This document shows, piece by piece, positions 17,821 to 30,055 of a DNA stretch of 64,000 bases (position 1 is the stretch's first letter; each line of letters begins with the position of its first letter). A model generated the notes under the pieces. It made no database searches, was not told the origin of the DNA, and worked only from the letters and a program-made list of their open reading frames with translations. Origin of the DNA: Trissonchulus latispiculum (Eukaryota; Nematoda; Enoplea; Enoplida; Ironidae); NCBI GenBank assembly GCA_030248195.1, contig JASAND010005702.1, forward strand, positions 124,001-188,000. Reading direction: 5' to 3'. A program made the translations under genes and the position numbers.

Positions 17821-18412
17821 AGTAATTCTCGCGGGGGCTCGAATCACGGACAGTAGAGCCACCAAGTGTTCTCACTAGGATTTGACAGACGCATAAAAAA
17901 TCTAGGACGTCTGACTCAAATCCTAAAAGTTATGAGTTGTTTTATTTTAAAGTAATTATTAAGAAGTTTTAAAAGGGAATGACCGGCTTCCCTGCCCTGT
18001 TTATGTATCAATATTAATAATGTGTTGTAGTTTTCTTCTGTAGTAATGATTGCTTGGCAATCATTACTCACATGGCTTTCATAAAATTCTCAAATATTTC
18101 TCTCCAAAATACCACAAACTTCTCAAACTTCTGCGCTAAAAGACGAGTTTTAAAACATTAAAACTCGCACCAAAGTTTTCACAAAAAGTCTCTCATAACC
18201 TAATAGTTAATATTGTCAGGATGTGTTTAAAATAGTAACCAGGAAATTAATAACATTAGTTGTAGCTAGTATTAGGAATTGTCGCATTTGCAGTTGTAAT
18301 TAGGTTGGTAACTAGAGATAGTTAAGTAACGATTAGCTAAGAAATTGTATGATTGCGTGTGTAAGAGTGTATGAATGATTTTTGTGTGAACTTATGTGAC
18401 TGTATGTGTGTC

Positions 18413-18456
18413 GTGACTCGCGGAAACTCCTTCTGTTTGACGAAGGTTGCGAGCAC
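18413..18456 (+). ncRNA. Hairpin motif copy 3, with base-pair changes
   Basis: The helices are GTG/CAC, CTCGC/GCGAG and CCTTC/GAAGG, with loop TGTTTGAC and a GGAAACT bulge. The layout is the same as at 15496 and 15592, but pairs differ at several positions while pairing is kept. Confidence 0.55.
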
Positions 18457-20430
18457 TGCCGAGTGAACGAAAACTCAGATATTAAGCAGGATAAAAGTGT
18501 GTTTGTGGTTCGTGTGAACGAATGTATCTAAAATTTAACATGAGTATATTCTAGTCTAAACGGTGTATAAGTGTAGCGTGAATGTTCATTAATTAGTAGT
18601 CCAAATGTTTGCGTAATTGTTGTTAGAGATTGTTCAGTTAGGAAATAAGAGTACGTAGTTAAGTATTAACTTGTCTAAGATATGCGTGTAAATTGAGCAG
18701 TCAAATCCCATTTAAGTGCATGCTAGTCTAAATATGGTATAAATGTGGTGTAAATGTTCACTGGATAAGTTTTAAGTAGGGTACGAATGTTGTCCGAATG
18801 ATTAAAAGTGAAGTAATTTAGTTTGTGATATAATTATACGTCGGTAGTTGTAGTTAGATAACTTAATAGCTATGCGCGTTTGCGTGTGTGCGTGTGTGAA
18901 TAATAGTTTAGTTTTACGTAGGCAGTATTAATAAACGACGAGCAGATGTTAATTAAGGTATTAGCGAATGTTTCGAGTGTTTTTTAGCTAATATGCATCC
19001 ATGTTAAGTAGAAATGAATAAATATAGGAAAGCGCATCTAAAGCTCCGGTAATATGCAGGAAAGTTACGTAAAATCAGGTAGGTTATCATTACCAACTTC
19101 GGTTAACGTGGTCAAGTTGTGTGGTTGCGGAATGCTGAATGGAAGTGTTTGTGAATGTCAGCAGGTTAGAGATGCGAATGAGGTATATGGTATAAATCTA
19201 GAGTCACCAGGGACTCCGTATTAGGTTATTGCTGTACGCCACAATGGGATATCCTCGACTCGTCCGCGTAAGTTACTCTGTGTTAAGAGTGCGGACGAAT
19301 CGCATAAAAGGGATTCCATAAACCATCGGCTTTGCATTACTGAACGCGTTTTGCACCGAATAGTTACGGCCCTCGGAAGTATAATGTTCATCGGTTATAT
19401 ATTGTCATTCTATTTCCAAATTAAATAGATGTCCTTATTGCCGGTACCGATTAGTTAGGCTAAGCCCTATTCATAGTTAGTTCTTAATAATGACTACAGT
19501 TGCAGACCTTCCATTTGAAAGGAGTATAGTAATATTACGTAAGGATAGTATTAATTGTAGTTCTCTAGCTAATGTATTGTTGTTTTGTTTCCGAAGCAAG
19601 CAAAGGTCGTTATTGCCATTTTTGGCCCGTTCAGCCGAGACCAGTTCATATTTAGCCTGTAATAATGACTGCAACCATAATTAGGTGCTGTTTCACATTT
19701 TTGCACCATGTTTGAGAACAGAATCAACCAACGCAGGTTATCTAATAGTTAGTACGGTTGAAAAATCAACCGTACAAATGTTCACATTTAATATTAATCC
19801 AGGCTTCGTCAACTACTCTCAAATGGCAATAATGAACACCGAAAATCAATAATCTTGTATGATGTTACTTAATAATTGATAGTACACCTGAAATAAAGGA
19901 AACAACAAATGATTACGTAAGAAATATGGATAGGGTAAAACGAACCATCTTCTAACTAAATCAACTTTTTATCTCTTACTATTTTGGTTTCAAGTCAAGT
20001 GATATTTCAATTACAGGGAGTTGTTACTGCCCTGAACTCTGGGGCCTGAACAAGGGCCCCAAATGTTTTGATACCGTTATGAAGTTTCGCGATTGTGTTG
20101 TACAGGTATAAGAATAACCACAAACTATTTAGTTAGTGTTAAACTATTACAAAGTACGGAGTTACGTTCATCTTGGTGTTCCAACCTGGAACAGTGCGAA
20201 AACGGAATGTACGAAGTAAAACCACGTCTTGATCGCAATTTCCTGCTTGGAATTGCAGGGAATTGCTCAAAAAACTGCATTTTTGTTAAAATGTTTCCAG
20301 AACTGTAATGTAACGTTCAATTCTTTCAATTCTGTATCAAAACGTCAGGACTTTCGCTTATTATGACTAATTTAAGTCTCACAAGTTCAGTTTTGATCTC
20401 AGAAAGCCAGAAAGTGAGTAATGGTTGCTG
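18457..20430. other. Non-coding stretch with isolated hairpins
   Basis: No ORF of coding character. A two-helix hairpin lies at 19260-19298 (TCGTCCGC/GCGGACGA around ACTCT/AGAGT). A GGGGC/GCCCC hairpin sits near 20040-20060. The rest is AT-rich and unrecognised. Confidence 0.4.
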
Positions 20431-21111
20431 GGTTCGAATCCCGCACCATAATTGTGTAACTAATGGGTTTTAACCCATTTGATTCAGGTGCGGAAGTCAG
20501 GATAGTCCTGCCCGGAATCAGACTCGGATCGTCAGAAGATTGGAATTTCAGTGCTTATATTTTATTGATTATCAGTCAGTCCAGGGAAAGGACGGTGCCT
20601 CTGTGAATTTGGTTATTGAAGCGAACAGTCAGCTTAAGGTACATTGAGAGTCGAATCAGACTATTGTGAGGAAATCACGGCAGAGACAGTTACGAGTGCA
20701 GCACCCGAATCGATAGTGGGACCTAAAACCAACCTGAAACTACTTTTGTGAACTATTCTGCCTACCTAAAAGGAACTTTGTTCCTTTAACTCAAAAGATG
20801 GCTTTCATCATCGTTTTCGTCATTTTTGCCATGGGGGTTGTTACCCCCTTCATCCTGGTCTAACCACCTTGTGTAATTGATAGAAGAGTGGAAGATTTTT
20901 TGAAAGAAGATAAATTAAATAATATAAATTAATTTAATTGTTGAAGCTTATATAACCGTACCAGGCATCTCCCAACCAGACCGACCCCTGTGTTAGACCC
21001 CTCAGGCTTTCCGAATAGCATCCGGGAATAGTGCGCTGTGTGCTCCGCCACAGGAGATTGGAACAGCATTCTTGGGCTCACCCAAGGACCGGAATTTGCA
21101 CATACCTGTTA

Positions 21112-21152
<41 letters not shown>

Positions 21153-22080
21153 CATTAATAATTATTATTGTTATTACTATTCTTATTGTCCTTGTTCTAA
21201 AAGGACTGATAAAGAGATAGACCACAAGAACACAAGCATATAGGGAAAGCACAGAGTATAGCAGTAGGATATCATTGGCTGAGAATAAGAGTGCAGAAAG
21301 AGAAGAAGAAGAGGTAATAACGAAGAGTCATAATCTAAAGTCTTGTCCCTCTACTAAGTTGTAATTTAACAATTTACCTCCAGAACTGGCAACTCTGGCA
21401 ACCCTATAACCTGTATCTGTATCTGTAAATCTATATTCGGTAGAGTATCTCACTCCTATTGTGGATATTATCATTAGCACAGTTCATTGTTGTTATTATT
21501 ATTATTATTCTATTATATAGTCATTGTATCTGTTGAGAATTATACTAATTCTTAATAAATTAGAGTGTGCCTTTAGAAAGCGTCTAATCTAGGGCACAGC
21601 TGTTGGATAAAGCTACTGGATCAGGATCAATCTTTTCCCTGTACAAGTAAGTGAAGGATCTCGAGTTAGAGATCTTAATCCCTGATCATTGAAGGAGCCC
21701 AGAAGAACGGTAACTGTCCAGCTGTAAACCTTGATCAGTTTATCAAGGTACGTATCGGAACTCACTGTTGTGAACTGATACCGTTAAACCTCAAAGAAAG
21801 ACAAGCATCGACCCCGCTTGTTTCCATTGATATTCTGTGAATCACTCCCCCTCTTGCCAAACGAACTCACAACCAAGACCCCACCCAGGTTGGCTACAAG
21901 GATACCCGATTTTGGACAAACCACCTTTTGGGAATCCTGTGTCTAAGTTTGCTGATTTCAGCAGACGCGCCGACCCTCCGTGTAAAGGATCAAGTTGCTA
22001 TCGGAGCCCTAACCGACTAAGTCAAACAAAAGGCAAAGGATAAGCAAATTTTAATTAAGATCAAAGCAACTTCATTACAC
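20431..22080 (+). promoter_or_regulatory. Possible LTR-type promoter, poly(A) signal and splice donor
   Basis: A TATA box (TTATATAA, 20948-20955) is followed by a GC-richer leader, an (ATT)n microsatellite (about 21112-21155), an AATAAA signal (21554-21559) and a strong donor AAG|GTACGT at 21747/21748. Perfect hairpins precede it (AATGGGTT/AACCCATT near 20462; AAAGGAAC/GTTCCTTT near 20770; GGGGG/CCCCC near 20834). This order resembles U3-R-U5 plus leader of an LTR element on the + strand. No matching second LTR is in the window, so the call is tentative. Confidence 0.3.
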
Positions 22081-22084
22081 ATTT

Positions 22085-22259
22085 CAATTCGAAATCCAAT
22101 CTAGGGGGAGAACTGCTTGGAAGCGCGCAGCAGCGCAACAAAGGCCGCGGGGCGCCCGGGCCCCCCGCCTCCATTTCTCTCAAATCTTTATTTTTTTCAG
22201 TCTGTTATTCTTTATTTTCTTTTTTTTTTTTTTTTTTAATCTAAAAATTTAAAAAAAAA

Positions 22260-22300
<41 letters not shown>

Positions 22301-23290
22301 TTTCTGTGTTTTTGGGTTTTCGGGGGGGGGGGTGGGGGGGGGGGGGGTCTTTGGGGGGGCGGGTGGTCGGCGGGGGGCGTGTGGGGGGGGTTTTTTCATT
22401 TTTTTTTTTTGGATGTGTGAAAGTGATCCTTTTTTTTAATTTTTTTTTTTTTTTTTTGTGTGTTTGGTGAGTGGGGGGGGGTGGGTGTGAGACTTTCGTG
22501 GTTGTTTTTTTTTTTTGGTTGGGGGGGGGTAGGGGTTGGGGTTTTTGTTTTTGTTTTTGTTGGGTTTTTGGCACATTTCCTAAAGTTGGGTTGAGGTTTT
22601 TGTTTTGAGTTGAAGAATGCAGAAACAGCCGGGAGTATGACTTTTGCCGAGACAAGGTGGTTGTAGGGCACACTTTTGTGCACCTATATTGCCACACATT
22701 GTTGCAGCAGACCCCAAATCAAGTAGAACTCGGTGGAAATTTCAAGATATCTTCCTTGCAGATTACGACTACTTGTCCAATCCTGCTTCAAAACAGGCAT
22801 TTGGCAGAAATCAAATTTTGCATTATGAATTTAACCAACGCAAACCGACAGATTATGTTTTGTATTTTGTAATCGGTTTAGTATCGATTGGTGCAGCAGA
22901 AGACCCAACAGATGCTGCTACCCGCTGACTACTGAAGTGAAGTATAAAGGCGGAGAAGCGAAGGCCAAGGACAGAAAGCAAGGGCGAGCCAGACAGACGG
23001 TGCGGTTATTGGCAGCCGGCGTCACCACAGCTGAAGCACCTAAGCTCAGTCTCCCTCAGGACAGCTTCAGCTACCGTCGTCGTGACTCCCCGCATATCAA
23101 TAGTGACTAGGTGGCAGAAACCTAGGCTTGGTAGCTAGCTATCAAAGCAAAGCCAATCAAAAAGAACCTGAGCCTAGGAAGGCCAATCCTCACCAATTTA
23201 GATGGTCAGACAAAAAAGCATTGTTTGGTTACATCTGGTTGGCTACATCCCCTTCTTCTCTTCGCGACAGTTAAGCCGTTAATACACAAT
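22085..23290 (-). pseudogene. Degenerate duplicate of a BTB-gene locus
   Basis: The left edge (AATTCGAAATCCAATCTAGG, then CTGCTTGGAAGCGCGCAGCA) matches 56296-56345, the 3' end of the BTB pseudogene on the minus strand. A short piece at about 22570-22592 (CACATTTCCTAAAGTTGGG) matches that gene's middle. From about 22600 the sequence follows 57465-58200, including an ORF-like stretch with FLADYD and NPASKQ in both. Most of the BTB coding region is missing, replaced by a homopolymer block. Confidence 0.75.
22190..22562. repeat. Poly-T / poly-G low-complexity block
   Basis: Long T runs alternate with long G runs. The position corresponds to the missing centre of the duplicated BTB locus, so it may be misread sequence rather than biology. 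Confidence 0.85.
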
Positions 23291-24170
23291 ATGATTATTT
23301 CCAGGTCTTGAAAAGCCCTACATAAAACCTTAAAACCACTATATACAGCGTTGCAGTAAAATATTAGACAAAAACGCTTGGCTGCCTTGGACAACTTAAA
23401 ATTTAGAACTTTCAAAATTTTAAAATTTTGCTGCAGATTGATCAGAAATGTACCCCAATGCATTCATAGTTTTGACTTAATTGGTTAAATTTTGTGTAAG
23501 TTACGCAAATGTGCGAATGCCTTACTTTCGCCAAGAACCTAGCGTCCAAATAGCAGTCTAACTTGGATGGTTTTGTTAGCAACGCATTTTCATATTCTTT
23601 AATAGAAATAGAGCGGTACGTATAGAATGAATTCCTGGATAATTACAGCTAATTGTCTACCGCAACCATAGGAAATGGGTTCCTAAAAGTCCATCGATCG
23701 CTGTGGTGTAATGATTACGTTTTAGCTCTCCTCACGCCGTCTAGGAGTGGGATAATGACTACCGTTTTCAAAAAACCTAGCACATAACTATAATTTTCTG
23801 TGTGCGAATAGCTTCATCTTGGATTTAAATTCAGTCGAGACGACTATTCAGGCGAATTATTGCAGAACTGCTTCTTTGTTGAGGGTTAGTTCCGTACAAC
23901 CTAGAGTCTAAGATTTACTCATTTTTGCACAAGTGATGCACATATTCCCCACATAACTCTACGTAACACTTTGCAAAAGTACACTGTATTGTTTATGTTG
24001 TAAAAAAAGTGTTCAGGTTGGAAACTTTGTACATTTTCCAGTAATTTGGACAAACTGCATTTTCGCCAAAAGAAAACTGGACAAACAAATTTGCCAATTT
24101 CCACTGGAAAATCCTTGTTGAGTAATAGTTCCTCCATGTGTAATGTTGGCAGTAACTGCTAACCAAACTT
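23291..24170. other. Non-coding stretch
   Basis: AT-rich with no convincing ORF or RNA. No specific feature was recognised. Confidence 0.4.
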
Positions 24171-24171
24171 T

Positions 24172-24580
24172 ACGAGTGGGAAACTGTGCACAAGGAGAAC
24201 GTCGAACCTGGAGATGTAGTTCCGGTCGACCTAACTAACCTCGCCAAAATTTCCTGAGTAAATCTTATTGAACAGAATTAAACCGCCGTTGAAGAGCAAA
24301 GACTCAAATATAAAGAACCTACCCCAAATTTGCTGAAATGTACACACACACACACTAAAATAACCTACTAAAGTAATCTACCTACCCAAATATTCTCAGA
24401 AAAGAACCTACTTACCGAATATGCAATTCTAATACAAAAACCTAACCAAAATGATGCCCAAAAATGGCCCAAGAAAAGACCACATTAGAAAGGCAGAAGG
24501 TTTGAAAGACTCCCTGCGAAAATAGACGTACGTACAGCGCCACCTAGCAACTAGGCTGGCTGACAAATATACACATTATT
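24172..24580 (+). repeat. Dispersed repeat copy, inverted relative to 47.85-48.83 kb
   Basis: The reverse complement of this segment matches 48530-48825, and its right end (CAGCGCCACCTAGCAACTAGGCTGGCTG) matches 47865-47890. It is therefore an internally deleted copy of the element at 46.9-48.96 kb. A short frame near 24174-24260 reads KLYEWETVHKENVEPGDVV and has a counterpart in the other copy. Confidence 0.75.
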
Positions 24581-26080
24581 TCAACATTACGAAACTAACA
24601 ATTTCCAACAAATTTTCAAAACAATTTAGTTAAAGTTCACACATAACAATTTACTTATAAATTAACATTTCTATCCTAATCTCACTCCAAATTAAATTCA
24701 CTTCACAACATTTATCAATATTTAGAGGAACAACGTCACGTCGCCTCATTACATCATTACAGCTCCCCAGGGCTTACCGCCCGAGCTCCTGCGAGGAACA
24801 ACACAACCAAAAAGAAGACGAAAATTTAAACTCAAAACATTTTTGGCGAATTTTTGGTAAATGGGTCTCGATAATGTACTTACGAGAAACACAGTTTACG
24901 ACAAAATACAAGTTATAAAACAATATAAAAGTTACAAAACTAGCTAAACATGACTAATAGGAAAACAGAATTGGGGCTGACTTGGCGTCAGCGGATTAGT
25001 GAAGACCGCCAGAAAAATGTGCTTGGGAACTGCCATTATTTTGCCACTGGGACGGTGCGCAATTGGGAAAATCCAGTCCTCTAGCCGTCACGGCAAGGTA
25101 CGAGTCCCGTGCAAAAAGAAAACAAGTGATAAAAAGATAAAAGGAACCCAAAATATCAGCTTAATGAGAGCATTTTCAAGCTACGGTACGGAGGTAACCT
25201 CTCGCACAGTTCACAGTGCGCAAACTTCGGGTGGGAGGATGGTCCTATGCTCGCTCGACTATCTCAGTTCCCTTCGGATCTTCTGCCAAAATTAAGAACC
25301 CAAAAGGCTAATAGATAAGGTAATTTTATTAAAATATAGAAGTAAGTAAATAAATCCCAATGTTTCGCGTAAGGTTAGGAGTAAGTTTGTGGAGTCTTTA
25401 AGTAGAATATAAGTAATTAAAATATTATATAGGACTAAAAAGTAACCCAAAACATGCTTAAGCATGTACCAAAAGTCACCAAGCACCCTCGTGGCGCTAT
25501 AATATTAAATAAAATTAAATTAGGAGGGGGTTAAATGGAGTCTAGAAGTTAACTAAAACACGAAAGACTGGTTAAAATGTAAGTAAAGGTCCCTTAAAAT
25601 AAAGAATTTTGGTGAAGGTCCTCCCAACCGCGCTGCAAGCCCTAGCATAGAAGAGGCATAAAAGTCAGAAGCTACTTTGGCGCACTGGAGAGGGACACAA
25701 AACTGACATTAGTTAAAATTTTGACCATTGTAACCAAACAGTGGGTACATTGAGGGCAGGAACGGTTGGGACTACTAAAAGAAACTAAAATACTTTTGGT
25801 AAATGGTGGCGGCAGATAAGGAAGTACAACCGTTCCTGGCTCCTGCATCACGCATCCTCTGACGTTACGTCAGGTAACAGGTGTGGGATATCACTCACTG
25901 AGCAACTGATCGTTAGCTGCGCAATAGCGCAGCAGCAAAATAAAATTGTCGCTATCTTCACGTTTGAAGCACAGTAGTAAGTTTAGTTTCATGAAATTAC
26001 TCAATTGGGAATGATTTTGAAATTACTCTGTTTGAAATGATGAATCTGATTTCTTTTCGGGCTAGCTACGTCACTAGCCG
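24581..26080. other. Non-coding stretch
   Basis: No supported gene. ORFs here are short and without recognisable domains. Confidence 0.4.
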
Positions 26081-26500
26081 CATAAGTATAAAAGGAACTG
26101 CAAACTTGAATTTTGGGAGTGTTTAGTCTGTCATTGGTCTAGTGTGGTTGGGGAACTTTTGGGTAGGCTTGGGGGGGTCCCCTTTGGGGGGTTCCCCTTT
26201 GGGCTTTTTGTAAGCGTATTTCGTCTGTTTCATGTCTTTCGTGGAGTTTTGTGAAATGTTTTATTGAGTTGTGATCCAGGTTTGTGGTGTCCAAAGTTTA
26301 TATTTGTGATTTCCTTCCTTTTTATTATTTTTATTAGAACGGTCGTCTAGGTACTCTCATCTGCTATTATCTAGATTTGCTCTCACTTTCTTAGGCCTAG
26401 GTGTCACATACAGAGCACGTACTTGCAATCATTTACTAAGTCCGATTTAGAATTTTATCCAATGAGGTTACACAGTATTCCTACAAAAGGTGGCGACCGT
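26081..26500 (+). promoter_or_regulatory. Possible 5' LTR end and primer-binding site of a gag-bearing retroelement
   Basis: A TATA box (TATAAAAG, 26087-26094) lies about 500 bp upstream of gag-like coding remnants. TGGCGACCGT at 26491-26500 follows a CTACA end and could be a primer-binding site, since these begin TGG. No LTR copy was found to confirm the boundaries. Confidence 0.3.
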
Positions 26501-26586
26501 TACTTTTCGGTAGATACCTTTGAATTTCGTGAGCAAAAAGAAATTTTTGGAGTATACGAGAGACGTGAACGACAAAAAGCCCATCT

Positions 26587-29074
26587 TTGGGGGTTGCCAT
26601 TGGGTATCATCGGACCAGTCGAACTGGACGGGTGGACTCCCATGGCTTCCAAACAATGTATTGCCAAATCGGGGGGTCGTCGTCGGGGGGGGGGTCCCTC
26701 CCCAACGCCAGTCCGGGGGGAACAATCCCAGGGATTGGGAGGGAAATCCCCAAGCAGTTGGAGGCGTCTGCGTCTACCGGTCGGTCTCTGTCTTCCTGCC
26801 CCCAGTATGGCAGCCATCTGCAGCAAACTTTTGGGGGGTTGCGTCGCGGTCCCAACCTGGGGCTACCCGTCCCCAGGTCTCGCAGCCTGCGGGGTCTCAG
26901 CCTCCAGTCAGAGGGTCCCCAGATTTTTCAAGATTTTAATCCCCCCGAAAATGCAATTTCCACCAGGGAAACTACTGCGAAATTGTTGTCTGGTGGGCCG
27001 AATTTGCTGCATCCCCCAGAAACTGTTCAGGGGGAGCCAATTATGACTTCTGGTTTTCAGTTTTATGCTTTGGATAATTTAGTTGAAATTGAGGAGTCAG
27101 ACTCTCATGACGACCAAAATTCGGGGGGACCCGTTCGTTTGGGCGAAAAAACACAGAATATTCTCCGAATCAAAGCTCTGGAATTGATTTGATCCAATTG
27201 GAAAGACAGCATTCCCCCATGGTCTCTGGGAAGTCTGCAGCCCCGGCCCCACCCCAATTTTTAGCTAACAGCATGGGGGGACCCCGGCCAACATCAAATG
27301 GGGGGCGCCGGCTCCGTCCTCTGCCACGCGTCATGTGCCCTCCACGTCTGTTTCTACTTCAGCACAGGGCTATTTTTGTACACCGCTATCTCAGGATCAG
27401 GTGGGGCAACCCACTTTGATGATTTCAAGCTTGGAAAATTCAGATCAGGGGGAACCACCAAATTTCGGTTAAAATCCCGGCTGTGTCCGGCTTCCACCGT
27501 CTGCTCAGTATCCTCAAGGTACGTATCAGCCTGTTTTTTACCCCATGCAGTCGCAAGTCAGTCCAAATCTCAACATTCACAATATACGTACATTTGTGCA
27601 AAATTTGCAATCTGTGCCGTCCTCGGAACAGAAATTTTTTCACGTTTCTGGTGCTCATGGGAACCCAATGTACGTATATAATTCTTTGCAACAAGTGCCT
27701 CTGGGAACGCCCTCCCCAGCTCAGCAAGCTGTCTGTACGTACGTACCACATTCGAGAACTCCAACAAATGGTCCAGCTGGTTCAAGGGCGAGTCAGACGG
27801 CGGAAGCCACCTCACAGCCAGGTAATATATCTGATTTTGTATGGGGTAATTTGCGGGTGGCTTTAAACCCTCCACCTCCACGAAATCAGGGGGGGGCCCT
27901 CCTGGGTTATTTTGCGACTCAGCCAGTGAAGAAACTGGTTTTTTGTCCAAAGGTGGGGCAAGTGTCAGCTGCATGTCATCAAGCACCGCCAACAATGGAG
28001 TCTACAGATGCTTCAGCTGTGAATCACGACAAACGGTTATTTCGTACGTATATTGAAATTCTCCGGGACGTTCCCAGATTTGATCCTGAATCTGTCTATT
28101 TTGAGGATTGGTTACCCTAGTTTGTGTCTGCTGTTGAAACTTACCAAATTCCTCAAGAGCATTGGACTTGACTTTTGTACAGCAAATTGGAAAGAAAAGC
28201 CCAGATTTATGCTTCTCGGGCCGGGTTTTCTATGATTGATTCCTATGAAAATATCTTGAAGTTATTGATGACCCAGGTTCTGAAGCTCCGACTCTCTTAT
28301 TAGCAGAAATATACAGCTTTTGTGAACCGATTCCAGCGTTACGGAGAATACATACGTAAGTACATCTCTGAATTACAGGCATTAGCGTTGGATATCTGGA
28401 ACGACCCGGATGACCAGGAAAAGCACTGTGTACAACAGGTGTTTGCCGGGGCGGATGACAAATATGCGGCATCGCTTGTCTCCCTGGGGGCCCATGGAGA
28501 ACCATCCATGGAGGGCATTTTGCGAGTCGTAGACAAACTTGACGCTCGAATCCCACGAAACGCCCCAGGGCACGCCCTCTCTTACAATCCTCCGGTCTTT
28601 CATGTTGCGTCCTTAGAGAAAGCAGAACCGGGTGGGGGCTTCCTTGACCCTCTGGACCAACTTCGTAAAGAACTTCAAGATCTGCGCTCTTTGTGGGAGA
28701 AAGGGAGGGACTCGAGACCACAATTTGAAGATAGGCGTAAAGACAAATGCCCCCACCGCGGTAGACGGGGTCATGAGCTAATAATTGTTGGGACAAATAC
28801 CCCCAATTGGCTCCAGCAGTTTGGAAGGTTCGATCCCTTCCGGGAGAGCGGGTTGCGGGTGTTACACAACATGTACCCGTTTACCCCCGCACCGCAGCCC
28901 CCAGTTTCGCCTAGGTATTCGCAGTGGGAAATGGCAACTCACGAGGGCACTGTTCTACCAGCAACTCCTTGTGTGGCTACCCATAATTTCGTGCATATTT
29001 CCAAGATTCCATCGCAGCCTCCAGCAATACCCTTCACCGCGCACCTCAACCAGGCATCATGTGGGGTACATTGA
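26587..29074 (+). pseudogene. Retrotransposon gag pseudogene with in-frame stops
   Basis: The best-preserved part is 27545-29074 in one frame, broken by TAG (28118-28120), TGA (28169-28171) and TAG (28301-28303). On both sides the frame reads like a Ty3/gypsy Gag: an N-terminal Pro/Gln-rich part, then IEILRDVPRFDPESVYFEDW before the first stop, and after the third a capsid-like helix region with NRFQRYGEYI and a Gly/Ala-rich loop. It ends in a short charged tail with no clear zinc knuckle. Upstream 26587-27192 is in another frame, so there are frameshifts too. No pol domain was found downstream. Confidence 0.6.
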
Positions 29075-29531
29075 ATCTGGCCGTCCCGTTTCTGAATTTC
29101 CTGTTTTTGTTGTGAATTATTCTGCTGATTCAACTTCAATTCGTAGCGGCGATATTTTTTTTCTATGATTCAATCAAAGTTTCTGATGTTATCTGCAATC
29201 CAGTTACATACGTACAATAGTATGCAAAAAATGCAGATGCTTGGAAGCAACAAATTTCTGAATTGCGCGGGCTTTTCGCTGATGCTTGGCCAGATAATTT
29301 TGGGAGGGAGCATATTTTATTGTGTGACGCAAAAGGTCCACATGTCCAGGAAATGGGTGATTCTTCTCTAAAACAGGGGGTTGCCCCCTCCCCTCTGCTT
29401 TCTCTGGACGCTTATCCCCCTCCATCGACTGTGACTTTTTCAGAACAAACTGCGGGAGCTACACAGCTTCAGCAGCAGGGTGCGGTGGGTGACACTACCT
29501 TTGTTGTTGGGGCTGGTGGGGATACTTCTGG

Positions 29532-30055
29532 GTGTGCGGCCGATCCACCATCTTGACCTGCCCCGGGGGGCGTGGGGGTTCTAGAAAATACACTGTATCC
29601 TTTAATGCATTTTGCATTTTGCATTTTGCAGTCTGCATTTTGTTGAAGATTTTGGTATTTTTCTTGGCAAGAATGCCTTTTTCTTTTGCGTTTTGGCCGA
29701 TGGAGATACCGCCTCAAAAAGAGGGGGTAATGGTGGGTTCACCTCAAAAAGAGGGGGTAACACAGGATTTCGCCCAAAAAGAGGGGGTTAGCCCCAAGGT
29801 GTTTTCTGATGAAGTGAAAGTTTGGGTAGAATCTCAGCCGGGTGTTTTGGCTATGGGAGGGATCAAAAAGGCCTTGACCCCTTCCATTTCTAAATTTAAT
29901 CGCTTATGGGGGAGGGTTTGCTACGGGAGGTGAAGGAGGTCGACCCCACCCTCCCGGAGTTGTCTTTTACTCCACAGGTGGATCAGGTTGAGCCGGGGTA
30001 TGACCGGGCCATCCTGGCCACCGATTCAATTTTGTCGAATTCTCCCGATTTTTGA
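29532..30055 (+). pseudogene. Decayed ORF with QKEGV repeats
   Basis: Three copies of CAAAAAGAGGGGGT encode (P/A)QKEGV repeats at about 29710-29790, followed by an acidic segment. A frame change near 29920 separates this from another open stretch ending near 30050. Probably part of the same dead retroelement. Confidence 0.35.

Noticed and set aside
17359..17878. Overlapping ORFs on both strands with Pro/Gly runs
   Set aside because: They cross a 65-bp tandem repeat and a G/C homopolymer; no domain and no consistent frame.
20430..20448. GGGTTCGAATCCCGCACCA as a tRNA 3' end or minus-strand primer-binding site
   Set aside because: A B-box-like sequence is present but no acceptor stem lies between the T-arm and CCA, and no 5' tRNA half is found upstream.
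22236..22697. Lys/Pro-rich minus-strand ORF
   Set aside because: It comes from T and G runs and is not protein-like.
25292..25486. Hydrophobic minus-strand ORF as a membrane protein
   Set aside because: AT-rich composition gives Leu/Ile by chance; no motif or homologous copy was seen.
28118..28303. In-frame TAG/TGA codons as evidence of an altered genetic code
   Set aside because: Other genes here use these codons as normal stops; the locus is a decayed retroelement.
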